Assembly (NCBI GenBank): GCA_031278095.1
Contig: JAITLC010000010.1
Span: 1 to 46,806 of the forward strand
Direction: 5' to 3'
DNA length: 46,806 bases
Source: Treponema sp.
GTDB lineage: Bacteria; Spirochaetota; Spirochaetia; Treponematales; Breznakiellaceae
A program made the translations under genes and the position numbers. Positions 32,177 to 40,691 of the stretch are shown one piece after another. The first letter of the stretch is position 1, and every line of letters begins with the position of its first letter. The notes under the pieces were generated by a model. It did no database searches, was not told where the DNA came from, and worked only from the letters and a program-made list of their open reading frames with translations.

Positions 32177-33457
32177 ATGACAAAAAAGAAAATCCGCTTG
32201 ATCGTATTGGCGGCGGCATTATGCAGCGCCCTGGTTCTGGGAGCATGCTCAAAGAAGGAAGCTTCCGGCGGCGCCCAGCCTTCTTCCGATGTCAAGAACA
32301 TTTCCGTCTGGCACTACTTCGAACATGAGGCACAGGCCCTGGACATGCTGGCGGAAGAATTCAACAAGCTTCATGAAGCGGAGAATGTCAAAATTACCGC
32401 TACCTTCATGGCCCGTGAAGAATTGATGAATCAGTATACCGTGGGAGCGGTTTCCGGCCAGCTTCCCGACATCGGTATGGTGGACTCTCCGGATCATGCT
32501 TCCTATATAGCCCTGGGAGTTTTTGAAGACATTACGGCAGAGCTTAACGCATGGGGTGAGCTTGATCAGTTCTACCCCGGCCCCCTGAGCAGCACCAAGG
32601 ATGCGGAAGGAAAGATTTACGGTCTTCCCAACAATTCCAACTGCCTTGCTCTGGCCTGCAACATGGACATGCTCAATGCGGCGGGCGTCAAAAAACCTAC
32701 TACCTGGGAGGAACTTGAAGAAGCCTGCGCCAAACTCACCAAACCTGCAGATCAGATCTACGGTTTTGCCATGAGTGTAATTCCCAATGAGGAAGGTACC
32801 TTCCAGCTGATCCCCTGGATCTACAGCGCAGGCGGATCGGTAGGGAATCTTGGTTCCCCCGAATCAATCCGTGCCATAGACTATCTGGCAAATCTTGCCG
32901 CCAAGGGTTACATGAGCAAAGAAGTAGTTAACTGGGGCCAGGGAGACGCAATGAACGCATTCATCGCCCAAAAAGCGGCCATGGTGGAATCAGGTACATG
33001 GCAGATTGCAGGCGACCTTCCCAAGATCGAAGGGGCATTCGAGGTTGAATACACCCTGCTTCCCAGGGACAAGAAGTATGCTTCTGTCATCGGCGGTGAA
33101 AACTTTGGCGTCTGCTCGGGAACCAAGTACAAGGAACTCTGTATAGAATTCCTTAAGTTTATGGAAACCGCGGAGAATGTGGCCCGCTGGTGCGAAATTG
33201 CAGGAAAACTGCCCATCCGCAAGGATTCCGCGACGCTCCGGGATTTCTGGACACAGGATCCCTACTATGCGGTCTTTACCGACGGCATGAACTATGCGGT
33301 AGCCCGCGGTCCCCATCCCGAATGGCCTACCATTTCCAAGGCTGTCTACACTGCAGGACAATCGGCGGTTTTGGGGCAGATGAGCGCGGCGGATGCAATG
33401 AAGCAGGCTGCCGCCACAGTAGCTCCGATTCTGGAGAAGTCCCCCATTGCACAGTAA
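32177..33457 (+). CDS. Sugar ABC transporter solute-binding lipoprotein
   Basis: Family 1 binding protein, about 426 residues, exported and lipid-anchored: MTKKKIRLIVLAAALCSALVLGAC has a basic start, hydrophobic core and an LGAC lipobox with Cys24. The mature part has NISVWHYFEHEAQALDMLAEEF, GQLPDIGMVDSPDHASY and VKKPTTWEELEEAC, a normal MalE-like pattern. The ATG at 32177 is fixed by AGGAGG 5 bases upstream. Two permease genes, a YesL-like gene and two GH31 enzymes follow in the same direction, so the ligand is probably a glycoside oligosaccharide that those enzymes then open, such as alpha-xylosylated fragments (inference). No ATPase gene is in the cluster; a shared MsmK/UgpC-type ATPase elsewhere is expected. 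Confidence 0.93.
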   Translation: MTKKKIRLIVLAAALCSALVLGACSKKEASGGAQPSSDVKNISVWHYFEHEAQALDMLAEEFNKLHEAENVKITATFMAREELMNQYTVGAVSGQLPDIGMVDSPDHASYIALGVFEDITAELNAWGELDQFYPGPLSSTKDAEGKIYGLPNNSNCLALACNMDMLNAAGVKKPTTWEELEEACAKLTKPADQIYGFAMSVIPNEEGTFQLIPWIYSAGGSVGNLGSPESIRAIDYLANLAAKGYMSKEVVNWGQGDAMNAFIAQKAAMVESGTWQIAGDLPKIEGAFEVEYTLLPRDKKYASVIGGENFGVCSGTKYKELCIEFLKFMETAENVARWCEIAGKLPIRKDSATLRDFWTQDPYYAVFTDGMNYAVARGPHPEWPTISKAVYTAGQSAVLGQMSAADAMKQAAATVAPILEKSPIAQ

Positions 33458-33474
33458 AATTTTTTAGCTTGAGG

Positions 33475-33572
33475 CTGTTCCAAAATCCGCCGATCCGGCG
33501 GGATCATAATTTTGGAACAGCAGTCTTGGATTTGAGCTTGTTTTGAAAAAACGTGAGTTTTGGAACAAGTTC
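33475..33572. repeat. Family I composite between the binding protein and permease genes
   Basis: Unit 1 (33475-33520) has CTGTTCCAAAAT / ATTTTGGAACAG arms and the CCGCCGATCCGGCGG centre. Unit 2 (33534-33572) pairs GAGCTTGTT with AACAAGTTC. The CTTGGATTT spacer is shared with the composite at 29531. The element fills the 135-bp gap inside the operon and could lower permease expression relative to the binding protein. Confidence 0.75.
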
Positions 33573-33592
33573 AAGTGACAGAGAGGTGTCCC

Positions 33593-34486
33593 GTGAAGAT
33601 GAATTTGCTGCAGAAAAGGAATATAGAAGGGTACTCTTTTATTTCCCCCGGTATGGTGTATATTCTTGCCCTTCTGGGATACCCCCTGATCTATAACTTT
33701 ATTCTTGGTTTCCGCGACGTAAATGTAAGAACTTTCAAAAGCGGCACCGATGTTTTCGTGGGTTTTGGCAATTATATTGAACTTTTCAGAGATACAACTT
33801 TCCGCCTGGTGCTGCGGAATTCCTTTGTCTTTACCCTTGCCTGTATTGCGGTTCAGTTTACCCTCGGATTTCTGCTGGCTCTCTTTTTCTCAAAAAAATT
33901 TACTTTTGCGGGTCCTGTTCGCGGACTTATTCTTATCGCCTATATGATGCCCATGTCGGTAACCGCCCTCTTGGGCAAGAACATGTTCGGTCAGATTGCG
34001 GTGGTAAATGATCTTTTAAGCAGGACAGGTTTTGTCCGGGGAACCTGGCCCATGTGGCTTGCCGACAAAACAATGGCGATGAATGCCGTCATTGCCATGA
34101 ACTGCTGGGTAGGTATTCCATTCAATATGCTGCTCCTCACTTCGGGGCTTACCAATGTATCCAGCGAAATTTACGAAAGCGCCGCCATTGACGGCGCCGG
34201 CGCATGGACACGGTTCTGGAAGATTACCGTACCCTGCATCAAATCAAGCATCTTCGCAGTCCTTATGCTGGGCTTTATCTATACTTTCAAGGCTTTCGAT
34301 CTCATGTTTATCATGACCGCCGGAGGCCCCCTCAATGCGACCGATGTGCTGGGAACCTATTCGTACCGGCTCTCCTTTATGGAATACAAGTTCTCCATGG
34401 GGTCTGCCTCGGCAATAATATTATTCTTTTGTCTCTTCTTTATAGGTTTGCTTTACCTCAAAATGAGTCTTTCGGAGGATCAATAG
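33593..34486 (+). CDS. Sugar ABC transporter permease (MalF type)
   Basis: First of two inner-membrane permease subunits, about 297 residues with six or more helices (ISPGMVYILALLGYPLIYN, FVFTLACIAVQFTLGFLLALFF, MLGFIYTFKAFDLMFIM). The EAA loop that docks the ATPase is EIYESAAIDGAGAWTRFWKI (about 200). A GTG start at 33593 is preferred because GAGAGGTG lies just upstream; an ATG two codons later is a close alternative. The following permease starts one base after its stop. Substrate shared with the binding protein and not directly readable. Confidence 0.92.
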   Translation: MKMNLLQKRNIEGYSFISPGMVYILALLGYPLIYNFILGFRDVNVRTFKSGTDVFVGFGNYIELFRDTTFRLVLRNSFVFTLACIAVQFTLGFLLALFFSKKFTFAGPVRGLILIAYMMPMSVTALLGKNMFGQIAVVNDLLSRTGFVRGTWPMWLADKTMAMNAVIAMNCWVGIPFNMLLLTSGLTNVSSEIYESAAIDGAGAWTRFWKITVPCIKSSIFAVLMLGFIYTFKAFDLMFIMTAGGPLNATDVLGTYSYRLSFMEYKFSMGSASAIILFFCLFFIGLLYLKMSLSEDQ

Positions 34487-34487
34487 A

Positions 34488-35315
34488 ATGAGGGCCAGAC
34501 AAAAAAATATTTTGCTCGGTTTCGTTTCCGTTATCATTGTTGGTGTATTTCTGTTCCCCATCTATTGGCTTGTCTGCATGTCTTTCAAATCGGATGCGGA
34601 AGCCTTTGGGAAAGTTGTTACCTATTTCCCCCACACCTTTACTATCGAACCCTGGCTGCTCAACCTGAGAGACAAGGATTTTCTTATTGCCCTGAAAAAC
34701 AGTTTTGTTATTGCCTTCTGCTCCATGAGCATAAGCCTTGTACTGGGAATTCCTACCGCCTACGGCATGGGCCGGTACCGTGTACGGGGGAACAGGGCCT
34801 TCCTCCTTACATTTCTTGTAACACAGATGCTTCCCGCTTCCCTCATGCTCACCCCCATGTACCTGATTTTTTCACGCCTCAACATTCTTAATACCTATTT
34901 TTCCCCGTCCCTGGCCATTGCGTCAGGTTCCATACCATTTATCGTGGTAACACTCCGGCCCTACTTCAAAAGCATTCCCGGCTCCCTTGACGATGCGGCC
35001 AGGATAGACGGCTGCGGGGTTTTCCGTTCCTTCATGCAGATCATGATTCCTGCCATCAAGGTAGGTATCATTACTGTTATGACGATCTCGTTTCTGGGGG
35101 GCTGGAATGACCTCGCCTATTCAATGACTTTCAATGTCAAGCCGGAGATGCGGCCCCTCACCGCCAATATCTACAAATTCCAGAGCAAGTACGGCACCAA
35201 ATGGAACTGCATAATGGCTTACGGCTGTATCCTTGCGATTCCCGTTGTGCTTACCTTTGTGTTTCTGCAGAAATACATTGTAAGCGGCATGACGGCAGGC
35301 TCAGTCAAAGAGTAA
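34488..35315 (+). CDS. Sugar ABC transporter permease (MalG type)
   Basis: Second permease subunit, 275 residues with six predicted helices. The N-terminus MRARQKNILLGFVSVIIVGVFLFPIYWLVCMSFK is the usual MalG-type first helix and loop. The EAA motif is SLDDAARIDGCGVFRSFMQI (near 165-185), and VKPEMRPLTANIYKFQSKYG replaces the usual substrate-path loop. GGAGG lies 9 bases before the ATG, inside the end of the previous gene. It forms a heterodimer with the MalF-type subunit encoded just upstream, powered by an ATPase encoded elsewhere. Confidence 0.93.
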   Translation: MRARQKNILLGFVSVIIVGVFLFPIYWLVCMSFKSDAEAFGKVVTYFPHTFTIEPWLLNLRDKDFLIALKNSFVIAFCSMSISLVLGIPTAYGMGRYRVRGNRAFLLTFLVTQMLPASLMLTPMYLIFSRLNILNTYFSPSLAIASGSIPFIVVTLRPYFKSIPGSLDDAARIDGCGVFRSFMQIMIPAIKVGIITVMTISFLGGWNDLAYSMTFNVKPEMRPLTANIYKFQSKYGTKWNCIMAYGCILAIPVVLTFVFLQKYIVSGMTAGSVKE

Positions 35316-35320
35316 GGGAG

Positions 35321-35995
35321 ATGAAGAACAGGCCCCGGGGGGAACGGATTTTTTCAGGAAGCTTCTATTTCTGGATGGAAAAAGCCTTTGACGGCATTAC
35401 CCTGAATCTCCTCTGGCTCCTCGGCTGTCTGCCTGTTATTACCGCGGGAGCTTCAACAACGGCGCTGTACTACGCCGCCGTTAAAAATCTCCGCTTTGAA
35501 CGGGGGCATCTGATAGGCGAATTCCGCCGTTCCTTTAAGGTGAATTTTTTCAAATCCGTCCTGCTTTTTCTCATACTGGGAGGGCTTTTTTTCATCATCC
35601 TGGTAAACCGCAACATCGTTCCTGATATTGATGGCGGATATTTTGGTTTTTTTCTCTTCTGCTTCTATACCTTTCTGGGAGTCCTTATCATCGCAGTGGC
35701 GCTCTATACCTTTCCCTGTCTTTCCCGTTTCGACATGGGCATTCTCTGGATACTCAAAATAGCAATCTACATGACTTTCCGCTATATCCATTATACTCTG
35801 GGAATTCTGGCTCTGCTTGCCCTTGCGGTTTTTATGATTGTGAATGTTCCTTTTTTTATTTTTATTCTTCCTTCGCCCATCGTAATCTTAATGTCGTATC
35901 TGATCGAAAGGGTTCTCAAAAAACACAGTACACCTGTACAGGAAAACGCCGAATACAAATGGTATCTCAATGCCGCCGGGGGCGGTACAAAATAA
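35321..35995 (+). CDS. YesL-like (DUF624) membrane protein
   Basis: Inner-membrane protein of about 224 residues with five hydrophobic helices. It starts MKNRPRGERIFSGSFYFWMEKAFDGITLNLLWLLGCLPVITAGASTT, the characteristic opening of the YesL/DUF624 group, with the conserved G-Pro-V-(I/T)-T-x-G-A-S-T-T turn near 38-50. DUF624 proteins are regularly encoded with MalF/MalG-type permeases for oligosaccharides (for example in the Bacillus yes cluster) and their function is unknown. The ATG is 5 bases after the permease stop with GGGAG overlapping it, so it is in the same transcript. Confidence 0.85.
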   Translation: MKNRPRGERIFSGSFYFWMEKAFDGITLNLLWLLGCLPVITAGASTTALYYAAVKNLRFERGHLIGEFRRSFKVNFFKSVLLFLILGGLFFIILVNRNIVPDIDGGYFGFFLFCFYTFLGVLIIAVALYTFPCLSRFDMGILWILKIAIYMTFRYIHYTLGILALLALAVFMIVNVPFFIFILPSPIVILMSYLIERVLKKHSTPVQENAEYKWYLNAAGGGTK

Positions 35996-36001
35996 TAGAG
36001 T

Positions 36002-36030
36002 TGTCCGGAAACTTCAGTTTTACGGGCACA
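36002..36030. repeat. Decayed family I-like palindrome upstream of the first GH31 gene
   Basis: Left arm TGTCCGGAAAC, right arm GTTTTACGGGCACA, around TTCA, with two or three mismatches. The AAACTTCAGTTTT centre matches the perfect copy at 11509. It ends 25 bp before the GH31 start codon. Confidence 0.55.
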
Positions 36031-36054
36031 TCTAATCTTCAAGGAGGATTTACC

Positions 36055-38085
36055 ATGGCTTTCGTTAAAGAACAAAACGGTTTGATGTACCGTTACGATG
36101 CGGAAAAACTCGTCATTGAGCCCTGGGGGGAAAACAGTTTAAGGGTGAGATCCACCAGGCTGGCGGAGATGCCCGGCTGTGCGGAGAAGGCGGGGCTTGA
36201 TTCGGGCAATACTGATGACTGGGCCCTGTTGCCGCAGAAATCCTGCAATACGGATATAAAAATAAGCGATGAAGGCGCTTCAATAAAAAACGGAAGGATC
36301 GAAGCGAAAATTTCCAAAATCGGACAGATCAGGATCTATAACCAGAAGGGAGAACTCCTCCTCAACGAATATCTCCGCAGCCGTCTTGACATTAAAGACA
36401 GGACTTACAGTTCCCTTGAACTTGAAGCCCGTGAATTCAAACCGATAATCGGCGGGGACTACGAAGTTACCCTGAGGCTTGAATCCGTGAACCCCGATGA
36501 AAGAATCTACGGCATGGGGCAGTATCAGCAGCCCTGGCTTAACCTCAAGGGCATGGAACTGGAGTTGGCGCAGCGCAACTCCCAGGCTTCCGTTCCCTTT
36601 ATGCTCTCGAGCCTCGGTTATGGTTTCCTCTGGAATAATCCTGCTGTCGGCAGAGTCAGTTTCGGGAAAAATGTGATGACATGGCATGCGGAATCTTCCA
36701 AAAAGCTTGACTACTGGATCACTGCCGGGGATACTCCCGCGGAAATTGAGGAGGCATACGCCGGGGCAACAGGAACAGTGCCGATGATGCCCGGTTATGC
36801 GATGGGTTTCTGGCAGTGCAAGCTCCGCTACCAGACCCAGGAGGAGCTTCTGCAGGTTGCCCGGGAATACAAAAAACGCGGGCTTCCCATATCGGTAATT
36901 GTCGTAGACTTTTTCCACTGGCCCCTGCAGGGCGAATGGAAATTCGATCCTGTCTACTGGCCCGATCCGGACGCCATGATAAAAGAATTGAAGGACATGG
37001 AGATAGAACTCATGGTCTCCATCTGGCCCACCGTGGACAGGAGATGCGAAAACTGGAATGAAATGATCGAAAAGGGCCTGCTTATCCGCACCGAAAGGGG
37101 TTTCCGCATCGGCATGGACTTCCAGGGGAATACGGTTCACTACGATGCCACAAATCCCGAGGCCAGGGACTATGTATGGAAAAAGGCCAAACAGAATTAC
37201 TACGACAAGGGTGTCAGGATCTTCTGGCTTGACGAGGCGGAACCTGAATACTCTGTCTACGACTTTGAAAACTACCGGTATCACCTGGGCCCGGATGTCC
37301 AGATCGGTAACGTGTATCCTTTGATGTATGCAAAAACATTCTTTGACGGTATGAAGGCTGCGGGGCAGAAAAATATCATCAACCTTCTCCGCTGCGCCTG
37401 GGCGGGAAGTCAGCGTTACGGCGCTCTGGTCTGGTCGGGCGACATTCATTCTACCTTTGAAAGTTTCCGCAACCAGGTAGCCGCAGGGCTCAACATGGGT
37501 CTTGCCGGAATCAGTTGGTGGACTACCGACATAGGCGGCTTCTTCGGCGCCGAAATAACGGATCCCCGCTTCCACGAACTTCTGATCCGCTGGTTCCAGT
37601 GGGGATGCTTCTGCCCGGTGATGCGGCTCCACGGCTACCGGGATCCCGTCAAGCCGCAGTACGGTTCCACCGGGGGAGCCTCATGCCGTTCCGGTGCGGA
37701 CAACGAAGTCTGGTCTTATTCCGATGAGGTGTACGAAGTCTGTAAAAAATACCTGTTCCTGCGGGAAAGGCTCAAGCCCTATCTTGAAAAGATCATGCAG
37801 GCGGCCCATGATAAGGGGACTCCGGTTATAAGGCCCTTATTCTACGACTTCCCCCGGGACAAGGCTGCCTGGGAAATCGAAGACGCATACATGTTCGGTC
37901 CCGATTACCTCGCGGCGCCGGTACTCTACGAGGGCCTCAGGGAACGGAAGGTCTATCTGCCGCTGGGGGCCAGATGGACAAACGCCTGGACAGGTGAAAG
38001 TTTTGAGGGCGGACGCATTGTTACTTCTTCAGCGCCTCTTGACATTATTCCTGTCTTCTGCAGGGATTCTGCGAAATTACCCTGA
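36055..38085 (+). CDS. GH31-family alpha-glycosidase (alpha-xylosidase or alpha-glucosidase)
   Basis: Cytoplasmic glycoside hydrolase, about 676 residues with no signal peptide. The catalytic nucleophile is Asp393 in IFWLDEAEPEYS and the acid/base is Asp463 in LVWSGDIHSTF, both in the GH31 positions. The N-terminal beta-sandwich (VNPDERIYGMGQYQQPWLNL), the barrel (MPGYAMGFWQCKLRYQTQEE) and the C-terminal beta domains (YDFPRDKAAWEIEDAYMFG, GARWTNAWTGESFEGG) are all present. The WLDEAEPE form resembles alpha-xylosidases acting on xyloglucan oligosaccharides, but alpha-glucosidase or transferase activity cannot be excluded. The ATG at 36055 has AAGGAGG upstream. It follows the ABC importer genes and precedes a second GH31 by 21 bp. 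Confidence 0.9.
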   Translation: MAFVKEQNGLMYRYDAEKLVIEPWGENSLRVRSTRLAEMPGCAEKAGLDSGNTDDWALLPQKSCNTDIKISDEGASIKNGRIEAKISKIGQIRIYNQKGELLLNEYLRSRLDIKDRTYSSLELEAREFKPIIGGDYEVTLRLESVNPDERIYGMGQYQQPWLNLKGMELELAQRNSQASVPFMLSSLGYGFLWNNPAVGRVSFGKNVMTWHAESSKKLDYWITAGDTPAEIEEAYAGATGTVPMMPGYAMGFWQCKLRYQTQEELLQVAREYKKRGLPISVIVVDFFHWPLQGEWKFDPVYWPDPDAMIKELKDMEIELMVSIWPTVDRRCENWNEMIEKGLLIRTERGFRIGMDFQGNTVHYDATNPEARDYVWKKAKQNYYDKGVRIFWLDEAEPEYSVYDFENYRYHLGPDVQIGNVYPLMYAKTFFDGMKAAGQKNIINLLRCAWAGSQRYGALVWSGDIHSTFESFRNQVAAGLNMGLAGISWWTTDIGGFFGAEITDPRFHELLIRWFQWGCFCPVMRLHGYRDPVKPQYGSTGGASCRSGADNEVWSYSDEVYEVCKKYLFLRERLKPYLEKIMQAAHDKGTPVIRPLFYDFPRDKAAWEIEDAYMFGPDYLAAPVLYEGLRERKVYLPLGARWTNAWTGESFEGGRIVTSSAPLDIIPVFCRDSAKLP

Positions 38086-38106
38086 TACATGAAATAAGGA
38101 AGAATC

Positions 38107-40419
38107 ATGAAATTCAAGGACGGTTACTGGGAAATAAGGGAAGGGATAAAGAATCTCAACCTTATTGAGGTGTTTGATGCGGAAAAAACGGAAAACACTC
38201 TTACCGTTTATACGGCGGCAAAGAAAATTACAGGCCGCGGCGATTCGGTAGGCGTCATATTGCTTACCGCGGAATTCAGTTCCCCCATGCCGGATGTCAT
38301 CCGGGTGCGGATGTATCACCACAAGGGCGCCGGAGATCGAAGTCCGGCATTCGCCCGGCCTCCTTCCCTTGCCGAGCGTGTAAAAACGGAGACCGGCGGC
38401 GAAGAATGCGTGTTCTCCGCAGCTTCCCTGTCGTTACGCATACCAAGGGAAGGGCCCTGGCGGGGCATCTTTGAACGGGACGGGAAGAAACTCACCGAGA
38501 TACTGGGGAGGCAGTCGGGTTATTTCTCCGTTCAGGGAAGCGGAAGCTTCATGGCCCAGTACCTTAAACTCGGAGTAGGAGAGGCGGTTTACGGTCTCGG
38601 TGAACGCTTCGGCCACTTTGTCAAAAACGGACAAACCGTGGATACCTGGAACGAAGACGGCGGTACCGCCAGCGAACAGGCCTATAAATGCGTCCCCTTC
38701 TATATTACAAACAGGGGTTACGGCGTCTTTGTATCCAATCCCGGCCGGGTTTCCTTTGAGGCGGCCTCGGAAGTTGTAAGCGCCGTTCAGTTTTCCGTGC
38801 CCGGTGAAATAATCGACTACTATGTTATTGCCGGAGACAGCCTGCATGATGTACTGCGGAATTACACCGCCATTACCGGCAGGCCCGCGCTTCCTCCTCC
38901 CTGGTCATTCGGACTCTGGCTCTCAACTTCCTTTACCACCGACTACGATGAAAAAACGGTAAACCGTTTTATTGACGGTATGGCCCGGAGGAAACTGCCC
39001 CTCTCGGTGTTTCACTTCGATTGTTTCTGGATGAAGGGCTGCCGGTGGGTAGACTTTGAATGGGACAGGGAAATGTTTCCCGATCCCGCAGGAATGCTGC
39101 GGCGGCTCAAGGAGAAGGGACTGAGGATCTGCGTATGGATCAATCCCTATGTGGCCCAGAAGTCTCCCCTTTTTGACGAAGGTATGGCAAAGGGCTACCT
39201 TGTCAAAAAGGCCAACGGGGATGTATGGCAATGGGATCGCTGGCAGAGCGGTATGGGCCTTGTGGACTTTACCAATCCCGGTGCGGCAGCCTGGTACAGG
39301 GACAAACTGAAAAAACTCCTTGATATGGGAGTGGACTGCTTCAAGACCGATTTCGGTGAGCGCATTCCGACAGAGATTGTGTGGTATGACGGTTCGGATC
39401 CGGAAAAGATGCACAACTACTACACGTACCTCTACAACAAAACCGTATTCGGTCTCCTGGAAGAGACAAGGGGCAGGGGAGATGCGATAGTCTTTGCCCG
39501 TTCCTCCACCGCCGGGGGCCAGCAGTTTCCGGTTCACTGGGGAGGCGACTGCGCCGCCGCCTATGAATCCATGGCAGAAACACTGCGGGGCGGCCTCTCC
39601 TTAGGCCTCTGCGGCTTTGGTTTCTGGAGCCACGACATTTCAGGATTCGAACAGACTGCTACTGCGGATCTCTTCAAGCGCTGGGTGGCTTTCGGCCTCC
39701 TCTCTTCCCATTCAAGGCTGCACGGAAACCAGAGTTACCGTGTGCCTTGGAATTTTGACGAGGAAGCCTCCGATGTACTCCGCTTCTTTACAAATCTCAA
39801 GTGCAGCCTTATGCCCTATCTCTGGCAGGCGGCAATAGTTTCCCACAGGGAAGGCGTCCCCATGCTCAGGGCCATGGTTTTGGAATACCCCAATGATCCG
39901 GCCTGCGTGTACCTGGACAGGCAGTATTTCCTGGGCCCCAATCTCCTGGTCTCTCCTGTATTCAGCGAAGATGGGAATGTGGATTACTACCTTCCCCCGG
40001 GCCGCTGGACCAACATCATTTCCGGTGAAGTTATTGAAGGGGGTTCCTGGAAGCACGAACGCCACGGCTACATGAGCCTCCCGCTCATGGCCCGGCCTTC
40101 TTCGGTGATTCCCTTCGGCAGCAACATCGAAAGGCCCGACTACGATTACAGCGACGGCGTCTGTTTCCATGTCTTTGAAACGGAAGAGGGCATGAGAACC
40201 GAAACTGAGGTCTCCGATCTGAAAGGCGAATGTTCCCTAAAGCTTGAAGTATGCAGAGACGGCGACAGTATCAGTGCGGAGGCAAGGACAAACGGAAACT
40301 GGAAGCTTCTCCTCCGTAACGTACACCAATGGAAATCCATTAAAGACGGAGAAGGAAAAGATACGGAACAGGGTCTGCTTGTCCGGGCAAAAGACAAAAC
40401 CGTTTCGATAGAGCTTTAG
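38107..40419 (+). CDS. yicI: Alpha-xylosidase, GH31 (YicI/XylS type)
   Basis: Cytoplasmic enzyme of 770 residues that removes alpha-linked xylose from oligosaccharides such as isoprimeverose. Nucleophile Asp415 lies in DCFKTDFGERIP and acid/base Asp481 in HWGGDCAAAY, one residue from the Asp416/Asp482 positions of E. coli YicI, whose 772-residue length it also matches. VWINPYVAQKSPLF and FGFWSHDISGFE are also YicI-like. It has a Shine-Dalgarno AAGGAAG before its ATG, 21 bp after the first GH31 stop, and closes the import and hydrolysis operon. Two different GH31 enzymes beside one importer suggest a substrate with more than one alpha linkage. Downstream, 40420-40669 holds only repeats. Confidence 0.95.
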   Translation: MKFKDGYWEIREGIKNLNLIEVFDAEKTENTLTVYTAAKKITGRGDSVGVILLTAEFSSPMPDVIRVRMYHHKGAGDRSPAFARPPSLAERVKTETGGEECVFSAASLSLRIPREGPWRGIFERDGKKLTEILGRQSGYFSVQGSGSFMAQYLKLGVGEAVYGLGERFGHFVKNGQTVDTWNEDGGTASEQAYKCVPFYITNRGYGVFVSNPGRVSFEAASEVVSAVQFSVPGEIIDYYVIAGDSLHDVLRNYTAITGRPALPPPWSFGLWLSTSFTTDYDEKTVNRFIDGMARRKLPLSVFHFDCFWMKGCRWVDFEWDREMFPDPAGMLRRLKEKGLRICVWINPYVAQKSPLFDEGMAKGYLVKKANGDVWQWDRWQSGMGLVDFTNPGAAAWYRDKLKKLLDMGVDCFKTDFGERIPTEIVWYDGSDPEKMHNYYTYLYNKTVFGLLEETRGRGDAIVFARSSTAGGQQFPVHWGGDCAAAYESMAETLRGGLSLGLCGFGFWSHDISGFEQTATADLFKRWVAFGLLSSHSRLHGNQSYRVPWNFDEEASDVLRFFTNLKCSLMPYLWQAAIVSHREGVPMLRAMVLEYPNDPACVYLDRQYFLGPNLLVSPVFSEDGNVDYYLPPGRWTNIISGEVIEGGSWKHERHGYMSLPLMARPSSVIPFGSNIERPDYDYSDGVCFHVFETEEGMRTETEVSDLKGECSLKLEVCRDGDSISAEARTNGNWKLLLRNVHQWKSIKDGEGKDTEQGLLVRAKDKTVSIEL

Positions 40420-40458
40420 GGAAACACTGATTTACAGGATACGGAATGAAGAATTTTT

Positions 40459-40542
40459 AACCGTGAAGGCGAAAAAATCGAAGAAGGAAAGAAAACAGAA
40501 GGAAGAAACATAATATTCCTTCCCTTTTTCGCCTTTGTGGTT
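40459..40542. repeat. Fold-back element with AACC...GGTT ends
   Basis: AACCGTGAAGGCGAAAAA on the left pairs imperfectly with TTTTTCGCCTTTGTGGTT on the right. It shares its end sequence AACCAC(A)AAGGCGAA with the element at 16919-17002 and lies 40 bp after the GH31 stop. It may act as a terminator for the GH31 operon. Confidence 0.5.
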
Positions 40543-40653
40543 TTTTCTAATAAATGTGCCTTTGGTGTTTACAAGGTACCAGTGCAGGCCGGTCGGTAAA
40601 TAACCAATGTTCCGGACAGTTCCGGACTCTAATCCCTTACCTGACGGATACGT

Positions 40654-40691
40654 GAGCTTGTTCCAAAATTCAGTTATTTTTGGACAGGCTC
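40654..40691. repeat. Family I palindrome supplying the 3' end of the capA-like gene
   Basis: Arms GAGCTTGTTCCAAAA / TTTTTGGACAGGCTC, two mismatches. The leftward CapA-like gene runs into it and stops at 40670, so its last seven or so residues (SLSKNN) are encoded by the repeat. Confidence 0.7.

Noticed and set aside
36280..37632. A 450-codon minus-strand frame over the first GH31 gene
   Set aside because: Antisense shadow; the GH31 catalytic motifs are on the plus strand.
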